This document shows positions 45,688-54,392 of a DNA stretch of 64,000 bases, piece by piece. Numbering within the stretch: position 1 is the first letter of the stretch; every line of letters starts with the position of its first letter. The notes beneath the pieces are model-generated. The model searched no databases, had not been told where the DNA came from, and worked only from the letters and a program-made list of their open reading frames with translations. A program made the position numbers and the translations under genes. The DNA is from Tectiglobus sp965223355 (GTDB taxonomy: Bacteria; Pseudomonadota; Alphaproteobacteria; Rhizobiales; Hyphomicrobiaceae), in NCBI GenBank assembly GCA_965223355.1, contig CBDCWE010000003.1:4092001-4156000 (forward strand). Direction: 5' to 3'.

Positions 45688-46143
45688 GTGAGTTGGTATA
45701 TCGCTGAAGGAGGGATCGTGCAGTACGTTTGCGATGCTCCGCCGTTCACATGGTTTCGCCTTGAGACGGCCGGCGAGGCCGCGCAAGAATCGCGCGCGAT
45801 GGGCCATGCCGTCGAGAAGTACTTCAAGCAGGCCTACGACGAAGCGGCAGCGACTTACACGCCGCCGAAGTCGGCAGCGGTGTTCGAGCAGAACATCGGC
45901 TTGCAGGCCCACATCCAACGCTCAATGGCGATCTTCGTCACGTTGCGCGACAGCGACGGTAGCGCCCTGGTGACTGCAATGTTGCCGCCGAACGGTTATA
46001 ATGAAGATGATATGCGCCCGATCATCGTCGGGGTTGAGAACGCGGATCCTTATCCCGACTATGAGGATGCAATCGACGCCTTAGCTGATCACTACGGCCT
46101 GCTTCTCGAACGCGCGCGCTGTTATCCTTATGCCCGTCGCTAG
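45688..46143 (+). CDS. Hypothetical protein
   Basis: A 151-residue soluble protein I cannot assign. It is acidic, with MSWYIAEGGIVQYVCD at the start, a helical middle (HAVEKYFKQAYDEAAATY), and a C-terminal YPDYEDAIDALADHYGLLLERAR segment. GTG start at 45688, AGGACGGACGAC upstream. The stop TAG at 46141-46143 uses the first base of IS copy 2. Removing the IS and one TA restores CGC-TAG-AGC, so the stop was originally the CTAG of an R1 element and the gene is not truncated. Confidence 0.6.
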   Translation: MSWYIAEGGIVQYVCDAPPFTWFRLETAGEAAQESRAMGHAVEKYFKQAYDEAAATYTPPKSAAVFEQNIGLQAHIQRSMAIFVTLRDSDGSALVTAMLPPNGYNEDDMRPIIVGVENADPYPDYEDAIDALADHYGLLLERARCYPYARR

Positions 46144-46984
46144 GGCCTGTTGAGTATCAGGCGCCATTGATGATTGCCGCCGCTGCGTAGATCATCGCGC
46201 TGAAGCTGGCGTCAGTTTTGTCGCTGCGCATAGCGATGCGCTTGAACTCTTTGAGTTTGCAGAAGAAATTCTCGATGAGATGACGCCACTTATAGATTTC
46301 GGCGTCAATCTCCAGCGGCGCAACGCGATGCGGCATTTGCGAAATGACGGCCTTGGCGCCGCGTTCGTTCAGCTCTTCGATGATCCAGTTCACATCGAAC
46401 GCCTTATCGCCGAGCAAGGCATCGAACGCGACATCCTCAATGAGCGGCGCAACGCCAACCGTGTCGTGGCGATGGCCGGGCAGAAGTTCGAACCGCACGA
46501 GATTGCCGAGCGCGTCCGTGAGCGCCAGGATTTTGGTCGTCAGCCCGCCTCTCGACTTGCCGATAGCCTGGCTCCCGGTCCCCCTTTTGCGCCCTGTCCG
46601 TGGCGGTGGACCTTGACGATTGTTCCGTCGACCATCGCATATTCGATATCAGGATCGCCGGATAAAGCACCGAAAACGCGTTCAAAAACACCGAGCTTCA
46701 CCCACTCTCGAAAGCGCTTAAAGACGCTGTTCCATTTGCCGAACTCTTCCGGTAGGTCGCGCCACGGACTGCCGGTCCGCACGATCCACAGGACGGCTTC
46801 CATGAACGTGCGGTTGTCGCTGCCCGTGCGGCCGGGGTCGGTTGGCTTGCCGAGGCAGTGCGGCGCCATCTTCTTCCACATACCGTCAGTGATCACACGC
46901 CGTGCAGCCATTCAAGCCTCCCTCCAAAAGGAAGCTTGAATCAGAAAACAACTGATTCGTGAATCGCTGATACTCAACAGGCCC
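46143..46984 (-). mobile_element. IS5-family (IS427-like) insertion sequence, copy 2
   Basis: 842 bp, the same ends as copy 1 and a TA duplication (46141-46142 and 46985-46986). Inserted in the CTAG at the start of an R1 element. It differs from copies 1 and 3 at a few positions, including one codon that makes Phe in place of Tyr in NSVFKRFRE. Confidence 0.95.
46157..46911 (-). CDS. IS5-family transposase, two frames (copy 2)
   Basis: Same two-frame layout as copy 1: the first frame reads from 46911 to 46540 and the second ends at 46157, joined by -1 slippage on the A4G5 run. The DDE residues are intact (AMVDGT, LLGDKAFD, RHLIENFF). Confidence 0.9.
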
Positions 46985-47067
46985 TAGAGCAACCTGCCTT
47001 TATTCGGAATCGGAACGATCCTGAATAAAGGCACAAAGTTGCTCGCCTCTAAAGTGGCGATCATCAT
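46985..47067. repeat. R1 element, truncated copy f (inverted)
   Basis: Only hairpin 2 and the linker are present, from the restored CTAG at the IS junction to GCGATCATC; hairpin 1 is missing. The rest of the 46985-47286 gap shows no gene. Confidence 0.75.
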
Positions 47068-47286
47068 GGTCCGCCGTCTCGCACCTGGCAGCGCAGCAAA
47101 TGGGCTGATGCCAACGCGCCCGGCTTGATGAGCTTAAGGTCTGTGGCCCGATGGCTCCAGCCGGCGCCCTTGTCCTGATTGTTCATCAGTTGACGATTGA
47201 TCACATACGCTGCCTTGACGTTGCTGTGCGGTCGCTCTTTGATGGCGTTCATCGAAGCCGAACATGCATGCGCAATCGAGGATAAC

Positions 47287-47721
47287 ATGCCCGACGTATC
47301 ATCTGATCAGAGCGTGGAGCCTTTAAGGGACTGGTTCAGGACGTGGGGCGCGTGCGTTGCCGCGGTTGACTTTGAAGCGGCGCGGGCGCTGTTTAGTCGC
47401 GAGGTCGCAGGCTTCGGCACGCACGTCGAGTTCGTGCAGGGCCTTGACAGCCTGCAGGCCGAGCAATGGCAGAACGTCTGGCCCAATATCGATGGCTTTC
47501 GCTTTGAAGTCGAACGACTGGTGGGCAGTGTTGATGGTGATCGCGCCTGGGCGGCTGTGCCCTGGACATCAACGGGTTTCCACGATGACGGCTCGATGTT
47601 CGAGCGCCCAGGCCGGGCTACCGTGACGTTCAAGCGCGTCGATGGTAACTGGCTCGCAACCCATACACACTTTTCGTTGAAACCCGGCACGCCGCCGAAA
47701 ACATTTGGCCGAAAGCGATAA
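47287..47721 (+). CDS. NTF2-like (SnoaL/DUF4440-type) protein
   Basis: A 144-residue protein with the NTF2-like cone fold pattern: an N-terminal helix (LRDWFRTWGACVAAVDFEAARALFS), a VEFVQGLDSLQAEQW segment, then alternating strands (RAWAAVPWTSTGF, GRATVTFKRVDGNWLATHTHFSL). Such proteins bind small molecules or act as isomerases; here the role is unknown. GAGGATAAC lies just before the ATG at 47287. The frame is open further upstream without conservation. Confidence 0.75.
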   Translation: MPDVSSDQSVEPLRDWFRTWGACVAAVDFEAARALFSREVAGFGTHVEFVQGLDSLQAEQWQNVWPNIDGFRFEVERLVGSVDGDRAWAAVPWTSTGFHDDGSMFERPGRATVTFKRVDGNWLATHTHFSLKPGTPPKTFGRKR

Positions 47722-47740
47722 TCTCGCGCCGGCGCCTTGT

Positions 47741-47990
47741 CGCCTTTTAGACTGAGTTCAAATGATCCCGCTCCCCCGCCCAGCCATCCAAAGCCGATGA
47801 TCTGGCGGGCCGGTGACCGGGGCCCCTGTGAACACGTCCGGGGTCCAGGGGATGATCCCCTGGTCGGGGAGTTTGAGGGGCTGAAAGCCCCTCAAGGATC
47901 GCCGCCAAGCGGCGATATGTTAAGGGCTCTACCCTTAACGATCCCGCCAAAGGGCATTGCCCTTTGGAAGCCGGTGACTTGATCAGAGGA
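47741..47990. repeat. R4 fragment followed by R2 copy e
   Basis: 47741-47820 has TTTAGACTGAGTTCAAATG and a CCCGC-rich block like R4. From 47828 the complete R2 order is present (CCAGGGGAT..ATCCCCTGG, GAGGGGCT..AGCCCCTC, CGCCGC..GCGGCG, then TTAAGGGCT..ACCCTTAA and CCAAAGGGC..GCCCTTTGG). This copy shows the longest version of R2. Confidence 0.7.
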
Positions 47991-48024
47991 TCCCTGGCGT
48001 GCGCGATCCGGCCCGGCGTGAAGC

Positions 48025-48663
48025 CTATTCGGAGCGATGGAGAAACGCTCTGACATCTGCAAAGACGGCCTCGAACATGTCCGGTGTGAGGCGGCGGGTG
48101 TTGGTGTTGTAGCGCGAGCAATGATAGCTGTCGTAGAGCCGGCGGCCGTCTTCGAACTGATGGCACGCACCGTGCGCAAAACGGTAGTCGGACTTGCGCC
48201 GGCCGAGTGCGCTCAGCGTCGTCTCGTGCGCCACACGCCCCAACGCGACAATCGCCTTCAAGTTCGGCAGCGCGCCAATCCGCGCGGACAAGAACCGCCG
48301 GCAGTTGGCGATTTCGCTCCCGATCGGTTTGTTCTGCGGCGGCAGGCAACGCACCGCGTTCGTTATCATGCAATCCCTGAGCCGCAGGCCGTCGTCGGGG
48401 CTGGCGCCGTAGTGGCCGACAGCGAAGTCGAACGCGCGCAGTGTCGCATAGAGCAGATCGCCGGCGTAGTCGCCCGTGAACGGCCTGCCGGTCCGGTTCG
48501 CGCCCTGCATTCCAGGCGCCAGCCCGACAATCAACAGCCGGGCCGATGCGGGTCCGAACGATGGAACCGCGCCGTTGAACCACTCGGGATGTTGGGTTTG
48601 GCATTGCCGTCTGAAAGCAACGAGGCGCGGGCAGAGCTGACATTCTTTCGATGGCTCCGACAT
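48025..48663 (-). CDS. Family 5 uracil-DNA glycosylase (UdgB-like)
   Basis: A 212-residue base-excision repair enzyme that removes uracil, and in relatives other deaminated bases, from DNA. Conserved motifs are CQLCPRL with the iron-sulfur Cys residues, VGLAPGMQGANRTGRPFTGD (motif I) and HCSRYNTNTRRL (motif III). The ATG at 48663 is preferred; an ATG at 48690 adds only basic residues. Two other repair genes, tag and recO, are in the window but not adjacent. Confidence 0.88.
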   Translation of the reverse strand: MSEPSKECQLCPRLVAFRRQCQTQHPEWFNGAVPSFGPASARLLIVGLAPGMQGANRTGRPFTGDYAGDLLYATLRAFDFAVGHYGASPDDGLRLRDCMITNAVRCLPPQNKPIGSEIANCRRFLSARIGALPNLKAIVALGRVAHETTLSALGRRKSDYRFAHGACHQFEDGRRLYDSYHCSRYNTNTRRLTPDMFEAVFADVRAFLHRSE

Positions 48664-49030
48664 TGCATCCCCCCGGCGCCTGCCCACCACAACCCTGCGC
48701 CCGCGATATCAGCAACCGTTCACAGCCGAAATCGGCCACACCGCGTGCGCGCGATCATATGTGCATGGATGCATGCGCCGATCAACCGAACCAACTGGCC
48801 AACCGATCAATGCGCCGAACTCACGGTTCCACCGTCAATCGCCACAGCGGCAGCCGCCACCGCCTGGGCAACCTCTGGCACGAATTCAGATTTTAAGAGT
48901 TCGGTTTTGAGAGGGCGGCAATGCGTGGGTCATGTTGTTGGTGCTGCAAACCCTACCGCCGTGCCGCCTGACGACGATTGATAAGGGCCTAGCGCCGCAA
49001 ACGTCCCGGCCCGGGGGGCGGATCCCCTGG
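48664..49030. other. Intergenic region with a partial R2 element
   Basis: No gene is supported. Near 48980-49030 it has the start of an R2-type repeat (GATAAGGGCCTAGCGCCGC, then GGATCCCCTGGACC), which runs into the 15-bp tandem repeat. Confidence 0.45.
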
Positions 49031-49126
49031 ACCTTGTCCCCTCTGAACCTTGCCCCTCTGGACCTTGCCCCTCTGGACCTTGCCCCTCTGGACCTTGCCC
49101 CTCTGGACCTTGCCCCTCTGGACCTT
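49031..49126. repeat. Six 15-bp tandem repeats ACCTTGCCCCTCTGG
   Basis: Six units of ACCTTGCCCCTCTGG, the first with GT and GA changes, ending in ACCTTGGAC. They appear to have grown from the CCCCTGGACCT end of an R2 element, just downstream of the convergent NYN gene stop at 49180. Confidence 0.9.
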
Positions 49127-49179
49127 GGACGTGTTCAGATCTTCGCCAGGTATTGCCCAGGCTGCGCAGTCAACACCGG

Positions 49180-49818
49180 CTATAGATCACCGGTATAATC
49201 ATCTGCGACGTCTTCGAAGCGCACAGGGGCAGCGACGGGGGCGCGGCCGGCCGCGCGTGACGAGCCGCCCTTGACCGGCTGTCGTTCGGCCTGATCTCGG
49301 CAAATCACCTGCTCCAGATCGGCAAGGTCGATGAACTGATCGGCCTGCCGACGCAGTTCGTCGGCGACCATGGCGGGCTGTGTTTGCAGCGTCGAGACGA
49401 CGCTAACCCGACGACCGCGCTCTTGGATTGCACCCACGAGCGCCCTGAAATCGCCATCGCCAGTGAACAGAACAATGTGGTCAAGGCTCGGGGTCAGCTT
49501 CATCGCGTCCACCGAGAGTTCGATATCCATATTGCCCTTAACTTTGCGGCGGCCACTGGCATCGGTAAACTCTTTGGTCGGCTTGGTCACCATCGTGTAG
49601 CCGTTGTAGTCGAGCCAATCGATCAATGGTCTAATTGACGAGTATTCCTGGTCTTCGGCAAGTGCGGTATAGTAGAGCGCGCGCACCAACCGTCCCTTTT
49701 GTCGAAAATGACTCAATAGCCGCTTGTAATCTATGTCAAAGCCTAGCGACTTGGCAGTAGCATAGAGATTTGCTCCGTCGATAAACAGAGCAATCTTTTC
49801 TGTAGGATAGAAATGCAT
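49180..49818 (-). CDS. NYN-domain protein (LabA/DUF88-like)
   Basis: A 212-residue protein with a PIN-like NYN nuclease fold: IALFIDGANLY at about 9-19 gives the first conserved Asp, GNMDIELSVDAMKL near 94-107 and LFTGDGDFRALVGAI near 116-130 supply further acidic residues for metal. Relatives include LabA of cyanobacteria and rhizobial proteins; RNA cleavage is inferred. A C-terminal basic and disordered tail of about 35 residues follows. It lies before rpoZ in opposite orientation, as in many Hyphomicrobiales, but an IS now separates them. Confidence 0.86.
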   Translation of the reverse strand: MHFYPTEKIALFIDGANLYATAKSLGFDIDYKRLLSHFRQKGRLVRALYYTALAEDQEYSSIRPLIDWLDYNGYTMVTKPTKEFTDASGRRKVKGNMDIELSVDAMKLTPSLDHIVLFTGDGDFRALVGAIQERGRRVSVVSTLQTQPAMVADELRRQADQFIDLADLEQVICRDQAERQPVKGGSSRAAGRAPVAAPVRFEDVADDYTGDL

Positions 49819-50099
49819 CGATCACCTCAATACCTAAACATGGTCTTAACACACAACGTGTCGATTAATCAGAACGCGCACGTAGGGTGAAGATCCAGCA
49901 TCTTGTCGATAGGCAGGAGCCACAGGCAACAGCTGTTAAAGCGTCGCGCAAAAAAGTGACACAAAAATGTACAGTATGCGTCAAAATGTGAAATCAGAAT
50001 CTTCGAAATGGCACAGTGTACGCAATCAGTACCGTTTGTCCCGGTACTGTCTCAAACTCTTTCAATCAGTAAGATCAGCACTTTAGCCGAAATGCAATA

Positions 50100-50941
50100 G
50101 GGCCTGTTGAGTATCAGGCGCCATTGATGATTGCCGCCGCGGCGTAGATCATCGCGCTGAAGCTGGCGTCAGTTTTGTCGCTGCGCATAGCGATGCGCTT
50201 GAACTCTTTGAGTTTGCAGAAGAAATTCTCGATGAGATGACGCCACTTATAGATTTCGGCGTCAATCTCCAGCGGCGCAACGCGATGCGGCATTTGCGAA
50301 ATGACGGCCTTGGCGCCGCGTTCGTTCAGCTCTTCGATGATCCAGTTCACATCGAACGCCTTATCGCCGAGCAAGGCATCGAACGCGACATCCTCAATGA
50401 GCGGCGCAACGCCAACCGTGTCGTGGCGATGGCCGGGCAGAAGTTCGAACCGCACGAGATTGCCGAGCGCGTCCGTGAGCGCCAGGATTTTGGTCGTCAG
50501 CCCGCCTCTCGACTTGCCGATAGCCTGGCTCCCGGTCCCCCTTTTGCGCCCTGTCCGTGGCGGTGGACCTTGACGATTGTTCCGTCGACCATCGCATATT
50601 CGATATCAGGATCGCCGGATAAAGCACCGAAAACGCGTTCAAAAACACCGAGCTTCACCCACTCTCGAAAGCGCTTGTAGACGCTGTTCCATTTGCCGAA
50701 CTCTTCCGGTAGGTCGCGCCACGGACTGCCGGTCCGCACGATCCACAGGACGGCTTCCATGAACGTGCGGTTGTCGCTGCCCGTGCGGCCGGGGTCGGTT
50801 GGCTTGCCGAGGCAGTGCGGCGCCATCTTCTTCCACATACCGTCAGTGATCACACGCCGTGCAGCCATTCAAGCCTCCCTCCAAAAGGAAGCTTGAATCA
50901 GAAAACAACTGATTCGTGAATCGCTGATACTCAACAGGCCC
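50100..50941 (-). mobile_element. IS5-family (IS427-like) insertion sequence, copy 3
   Basis: 842 bp with the same ends and a TA duplication (50098-50099 and 50942-50943). It sits in the divergent region between the NYN gene and rpoZ, but not in an R1 element: the target reads AATAGT. Sequence is nearly identical to copy 1. The 281 bp between the NYN gene and the IS contain no gene. Confidence 0.95.
50114..50868 (-). CDS. IS5-family transposase, two frames (copy 3)
   Basis: First frame 50868-50497, second frame ending at 50114, joined by -1 slippage on the same A4G5 run as the other copies. All catalytic residues are present. Confidence 0.9.
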
Positions 50942-51104
50942 TAGTCTGGCAAGTGAATAATTTCAGTTAACGGACTAATTTTTACTGCACTCTGCAAATA
51001 TCGAATCGAAATGTGTTGTTTTTAGGGGCCGGTCAATCACCTCGCGCGTGATCTTGATTCGACCAACAATCCATGCGAAAACAGCGGTTGGCAAAGGAGT
51101 GCCT

Positions 51105-51133
51105 TTGACAGTCCCATCACAATTTATCTGTAG
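51105..51133 (+). promoter_or_regulatory. Possible rpoZ promoter
   Basis: TTGACA at 51105-51110 is a consensus -35 box, 55 bp before the rpoZ start. No clear -10 box lies at the expected 16-18 bp; the nearest AT-rich block is TTTATCTG at 51123-51130. Only suggestive. Confidence 0.35.
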
Positions 51134-51164
51134 TAGCCGCGTTTAACCGCTGGAGCAGACGCCT

Positions 51165-51593
51165 ATGGCCCGTGTCACCGTCGAAGATTGCGTCGATAAA
51201 GTTGAAAACCGTTTCGAGCTGGTACTGTTGTCGGCTCATCGCGCGCGATCGATTGCCAATGGCAGTCCGATTACCGTGGAGCGCGAAAACGACAAGAACC
51301 CAGTGATCGCGCTGCGCGAAATTGCTGATCAGACCATTGCTGCTGACGATATGCGCGAAGGCTTGATCCATTCGATTCAAAAGAACGTCGAAGTTGACGA
51401 ACCTGAGGAGGGCGCAGCGCCGGTTCTGATCAACGAACGCCGTGGACCAATGCTGGGCCGCGATGACCAATCGAGCGACACCGTCGTTGATGTCCTAACC
51501 GAAGAACAACTGCTGCGCGGCATGGAAAGCCTGACGCCGACGGAGCCGTCAGCTGCCATTGGCGGCAACAGCAACGGCGGTCGCGGTCGCTAG
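51165..51593 (+). CDS. rpoZ: RNA polymerase omega subunit
   Basis: Assembly subunit of RNA polymerase. The 142 residues begin MARVTVEDCVDKVENRFELVLLSAHRARSIA, the conserved core, with NPVIALREIAD next. The C-terminal half is an acidic alphaproteobacterial extension ending in a Gly/Asn/Arg tail. The ATG at 51165 follows GGAGCAGACGCCT. The stop TAG (51591-51593) is the CTAG of an R1 fragment. It heads the rpoZ-rsh-pdxJ block, with IS copy 3 now just upstream. Confidence 0.95.
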   Translation: MARVTVEDCVDKVENRFELVLLSAHRARSIANGSPITVERENDKNPVIALREIADQTIAADDMREGLIHSIQKNVEVDEPEEGAAPVLINERRGPMLGRDDQSSDTVVDVLTEEQLLRGMESLTPTEPSAAIGGNSNGGRGR

Positions 51594-51604
51594 ATCATCG
51601 TGCT
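51590..51604. repeat. R1 fragment i (end only)
   Basis: CTAGATCATCGTGCT matches the first 15 bases of R1 and then diverges. It provides the rpoZ stop codon. Confidence 0.6.
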
Positions 51605-51765
51605 GGGCAACTTCTGAACAAGTCTCAGGCCTCCAAAGGGCATTGCCCTTTGGCGGGATCGTTAGGGCAGAGCCCTTAACATGTCGCCGCTTGGCGGCGA
51701 TCCAATGAGGGGCTTTCCGCCCCTCAAACACCCCGACCAGGGGACGGCTCCCCTGGACCGCTTCA
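51605..51765. repeat. R2 intergenic multi-hairpin repeat, copy g
   Basis: Stems in R2 order: CCAAAGGGC..GCCCTTTGG, a CTTAAC block, CGCCGCTTGGCGGCG, GAGGGGC..GCCCCTC, CCAGGGGA..TCCCCTGG. The 51594-52019 gap holds no gene: it has this element, then nothing clear, then a 12-bp tandem repeat. Confidence 0.7.
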
Positions 51766-51944
51766 CGACCGAGACCGCCACAGCCGGCCTGCTTTGCAAT
51801 CCGCCCGGGCCCGGGCAAAATATGTTGCCGAACCGGCGAACCCATCCAATAATTCGCTCTGTTGAGGCGAGGATCAGTATCACGCGTTTGGCGTTCATGC
51901 GCCGTCGGCAGAAATCTGTCGAACCTGGTTCTCGAAGCCATACC

Positions 51945-52004
51945 GAGTGACTGGCCGAGTGACTGGCCGAGCGACTGGCCGAGTGACTGGCCGGGTGACT
52001 GGAG
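51945..52004. repeat. Five 12-bp tandem repeats GAGTGACTGGCC
   Basis: Five units with few changes, the last GGGTGACTGGAG. They end 15 bp before the rsh start, and the final unit supplies the GGAGG of its ribosome-binding region. Confidence 0.9.
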
Positions 52005-52019
52005 GTTAGAGGAAGCGAC

Positions 52020-54260
52020 ATGATGCGCCAGTACGAGCTGGTCGAACGGGTCCTGGCCTATGATCCTGGGGCTGACGAAGCTATGCTCAATCGCGCATAC
52101 GTCTACGCGATGAAGGCCCACTCCAACCAGAAGCGTGCCTCGGGCGATCCTTATTTTTCACACCCTCTCGAAGTCGCGGCGATCCTGACCGATCTCAAGC
52201 TGGACGATGCCACGATCACGACGGCTCTGCTTCACGACGTCATCGAAGACACCGATGCGACCCGCAGCGAGATTGACCGCCTGTTCGGGCCCGACATTGG
52301 CGCCCTGGTCGATGGTCTGACCAAAATCAAGCGCTTGGACCTGGTGACCACGAAAGCGGAGCAGGCAGAAAACTTCCGCAAGCTTCTTGTCGCCATTTCC
52401 AGCGATATTCGCGTCCTGTTGGTCAAGCTCGCCGACCGTCTTCACAACATGCGCACCCTCGAGCACGTCAAACCCGAGACCCGCCGGCGCATATCCCAGG
52501 AAACGCTCGACATCTACGCCCCGCTGGCCGGCCGCATGGGCATGCGCTCCGTGCTTGAGGAACTGCAGGACAACGCCTTTCGCTGGCTCCATCCCGAGGC
52601 CTATAGGGCGGTCAACGAGCGCTTGTCCGCACTGCACGAACGCAACCGCAATCTGATCAGTGAAATTATCACCGAACTCGAGGATGAGTTGGCCAAGGTC
52701 GGTATCGCGGGCACGGTGAGCGGGCGGCGCAAGACGCCCTATGCAATCTGGCAAAAGATGGAGAACCGCCAGATTTCGCTGGAACAGTTGTCGGACATCT
52801 ACGGCTTTCGCGTTGTCGTTCGCGAGCAGCCGGACTGTTACAGCGTCGTCGGGCTCGCTCACACCAAGTGGCGGGCCGTGCCAGGCCGCTTCAAGGACTA
52901 CGTCTCGACCCCGAAGCAGAACGGCTATCGTTCGATCCACACGACGATCGTCGGGCCGCATCATCAGCGGGTCGAGCTGCAAATTCGCACGGAACGGATG
53001 AACCGCGTCGCCGAGTACGGCGTCGCCGCCCATGCCAAGTATAAGTCGATCCGAGGCGTCGAACGCGAAGCCGGGCCGGTCGACAAGGACAGTGGGCCCT
53101 ACGGCTGGCTGCGCCATTTGGTCGAAGCCCTGCTGGAAGGCAATCCGGAAGAATTTCTCGAGCACACCAAGCTCGAACTGTTTCACGATCAGGTCTTCTG
53201 TTTTACCCCGAAAGGTCGCCTAATCGCGCTGCCGCGCGGTGCAACGCCGATCGATTTTGCCTACGCGGTCCATACCGATGTCGGCAATTCGGCCTCCGGC
53301 GCCATTGTCAACGGCCGCCAACTGCCGCTGTCGACGATCCTGCGCAACGGCGACGAAGTGCAGATCCTGCGGGCGGACCAGAAAACCCCGCCGGCAGCAT
53401 GGGAACGGATTGCAGCGACCGGCCGGGCACGCGCTGCCATTCGCCGAGCCGCCAGAGACGCGCTCAAGCAGCAGTACGTCGAACTCGGCTACCGGTTGCT
53501 CAGTGCCGCCTGCAACAAGGTCGGGATCACGTTTTCAACCGATCTGATCATGAACGCGTTGGATCGCTATTCTGGTAATACGGTCGATGAAGTTCTGGTC
53601 GCCGTCGGACGCGGCGAACTGGCCGTCAAGGATGCCATGCGCGGGATCGCGCCGGACGCCGTTCCCGCATCATCGCCCAACCTGCCGCGGTTTACCCCGC
53701 GCAACCGTCACGACCAGGCTAAGGATCAGGACGGTTGGTTCAACCTGTCGCGTGTCATGGGGCTGAAGTTTTATCTGCCGGGCGTTTCAAACACGACCGA
53801 GCGCGGCCAGACCACCGGCGGCGTGCCGATCCGCGGCTTCAAGGGTGATTTGCCGGTCACGTTTGAGGAGGGCGGCGCCGTGCCCGGTGACCGCATTGTC
53901 GGCGTTTTGGTTCCCAACGAGGGCATCAAGATCTTTCAGATACATTCGCCGCGCCTGCGCGAATTTGAAAGCCAGAACTGGGTTGACGTCACTTGGGACA
54001 TCGACCCTGACCGCCCGGAGCGGTTTCCCGCCCGCCTGAGCGTCACGGCCATCAACGAGCCGGGATCATTGGCGCAGATCGCGCAGGTGATCGGAGAAGG
54101 TGACGGCAATATCGACAATCTGCGTATGACCAAGCGGGCGGCGGACTTCACGGAAATGCTCATCGAAGTCGACGTCTGGAACCTTGAACACCTCACCGGC
54201 CTGATCACCGGCCTCAGGGCTCGGTCCGTGGTCAGCAAGGTCGAGCGCGTATTCGCGTAG
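52020..54260 (+). CDS. rsh: Bifunctional (p)ppGpp synthase/hydrolase
   Basis: Stringent-response enzyme. The 746-residue protein has an HD hydrolase domain (about 25-190, HPLEVAAIL and LLHDVIEDT with metal-binding HD), a synthetase domain (about 235-350, RFKDYVSTPKQNGYRSIHTTI), a TGS domain (about 385-450, FTPKGRLIALPRGATPIDFAYAVH) and a C-terminal ACT domain (about 668-746). Both catalytic motif sets look intact, so synthesis and breakdown are expected, as in alphaproteobacterial Rsh. Two ATGs abut at 52020; GAGGTTAGAGGAA lies upstream and includes the last 12-bp repeat. pdxJ follows after 132 bp. Confidence 0.97.
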   Translation: MMRQYELVERVLAYDPGADEAMLNRAYVYAMKAHSNQKRASGDPYFSHPLEVAAILTDLKLDDATITTALLHDVIEDTDATRSEIDRLFGPDIGALVDGLTKIKRLDLVTTKAEQAENFRKLLVAISSDIRVLLVKLADRLHNMRTLEHVKPETRRRISQETLDIYAPLAGRMGMRSVLEELQDNAFRWLHPEAYRAVNERLSALHERNRNLISEIITELEDELAKVGIAGTVSGRRKTPYAIWQKMENRQISLEQLSDIYGFRVVVREQPDCYSVVGLAHTKWRAVPGRFKDYVSTPKQNGYRSIHTTIVGPHHQRVELQIRTERMNRVAEYGVAAHAKYKSIRGVEREAGPVDKDSGPYGWLRHLVEALLEGNPEEFLEHTKLELFHDQVFCFTPKGRLIALPRGATPIDFAYAVHTDVGNSASGAIVNGRQLPLSTILRNGDEVQILRADQKTPPAAWERIAATGRARAAIRRAARDALKQQYVELGYRLLSAACNKVGITFSTDLIMNALDRYSGNTVDEVLVAVGRGELAVKDAMRGIAPDAVPASSPNLPRFTPRNRHDQAKDQDGWFNLSRVMGLKFYLPGVSNTTERGQTTGGVPIRGFKGDLPVTFEEGGAVPGDRIVGVLVPNEGIKIFQIHSPRLREFESQNWVDVTWDIDPDRPERFPARLSVTAINEPGSLAQIAQVIGEGDGNIDNLRMTKRAADFTEMLIEVDVWNLEHLTGLITGLRARSVVSKVERVFA

Positions 54261-54392
54261 CCGACCGCGCCACGACCCGTCCGTTCCAATAGGTCTTCAA
54301 GTCGGCGGGTCTTCAAGTCGGCATCGAATGGTGCAATATTGAAGCTGGCGCCCTCACCACGGCGATCGTCGCAACATCATACGAGACCCTCA

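Noticed and set aside
45688..46143. Gene truncated by IS copy 2
   Set aside because: Removing the IS and one TA restores a TAG stop in the same place, so the gene was not shortened.
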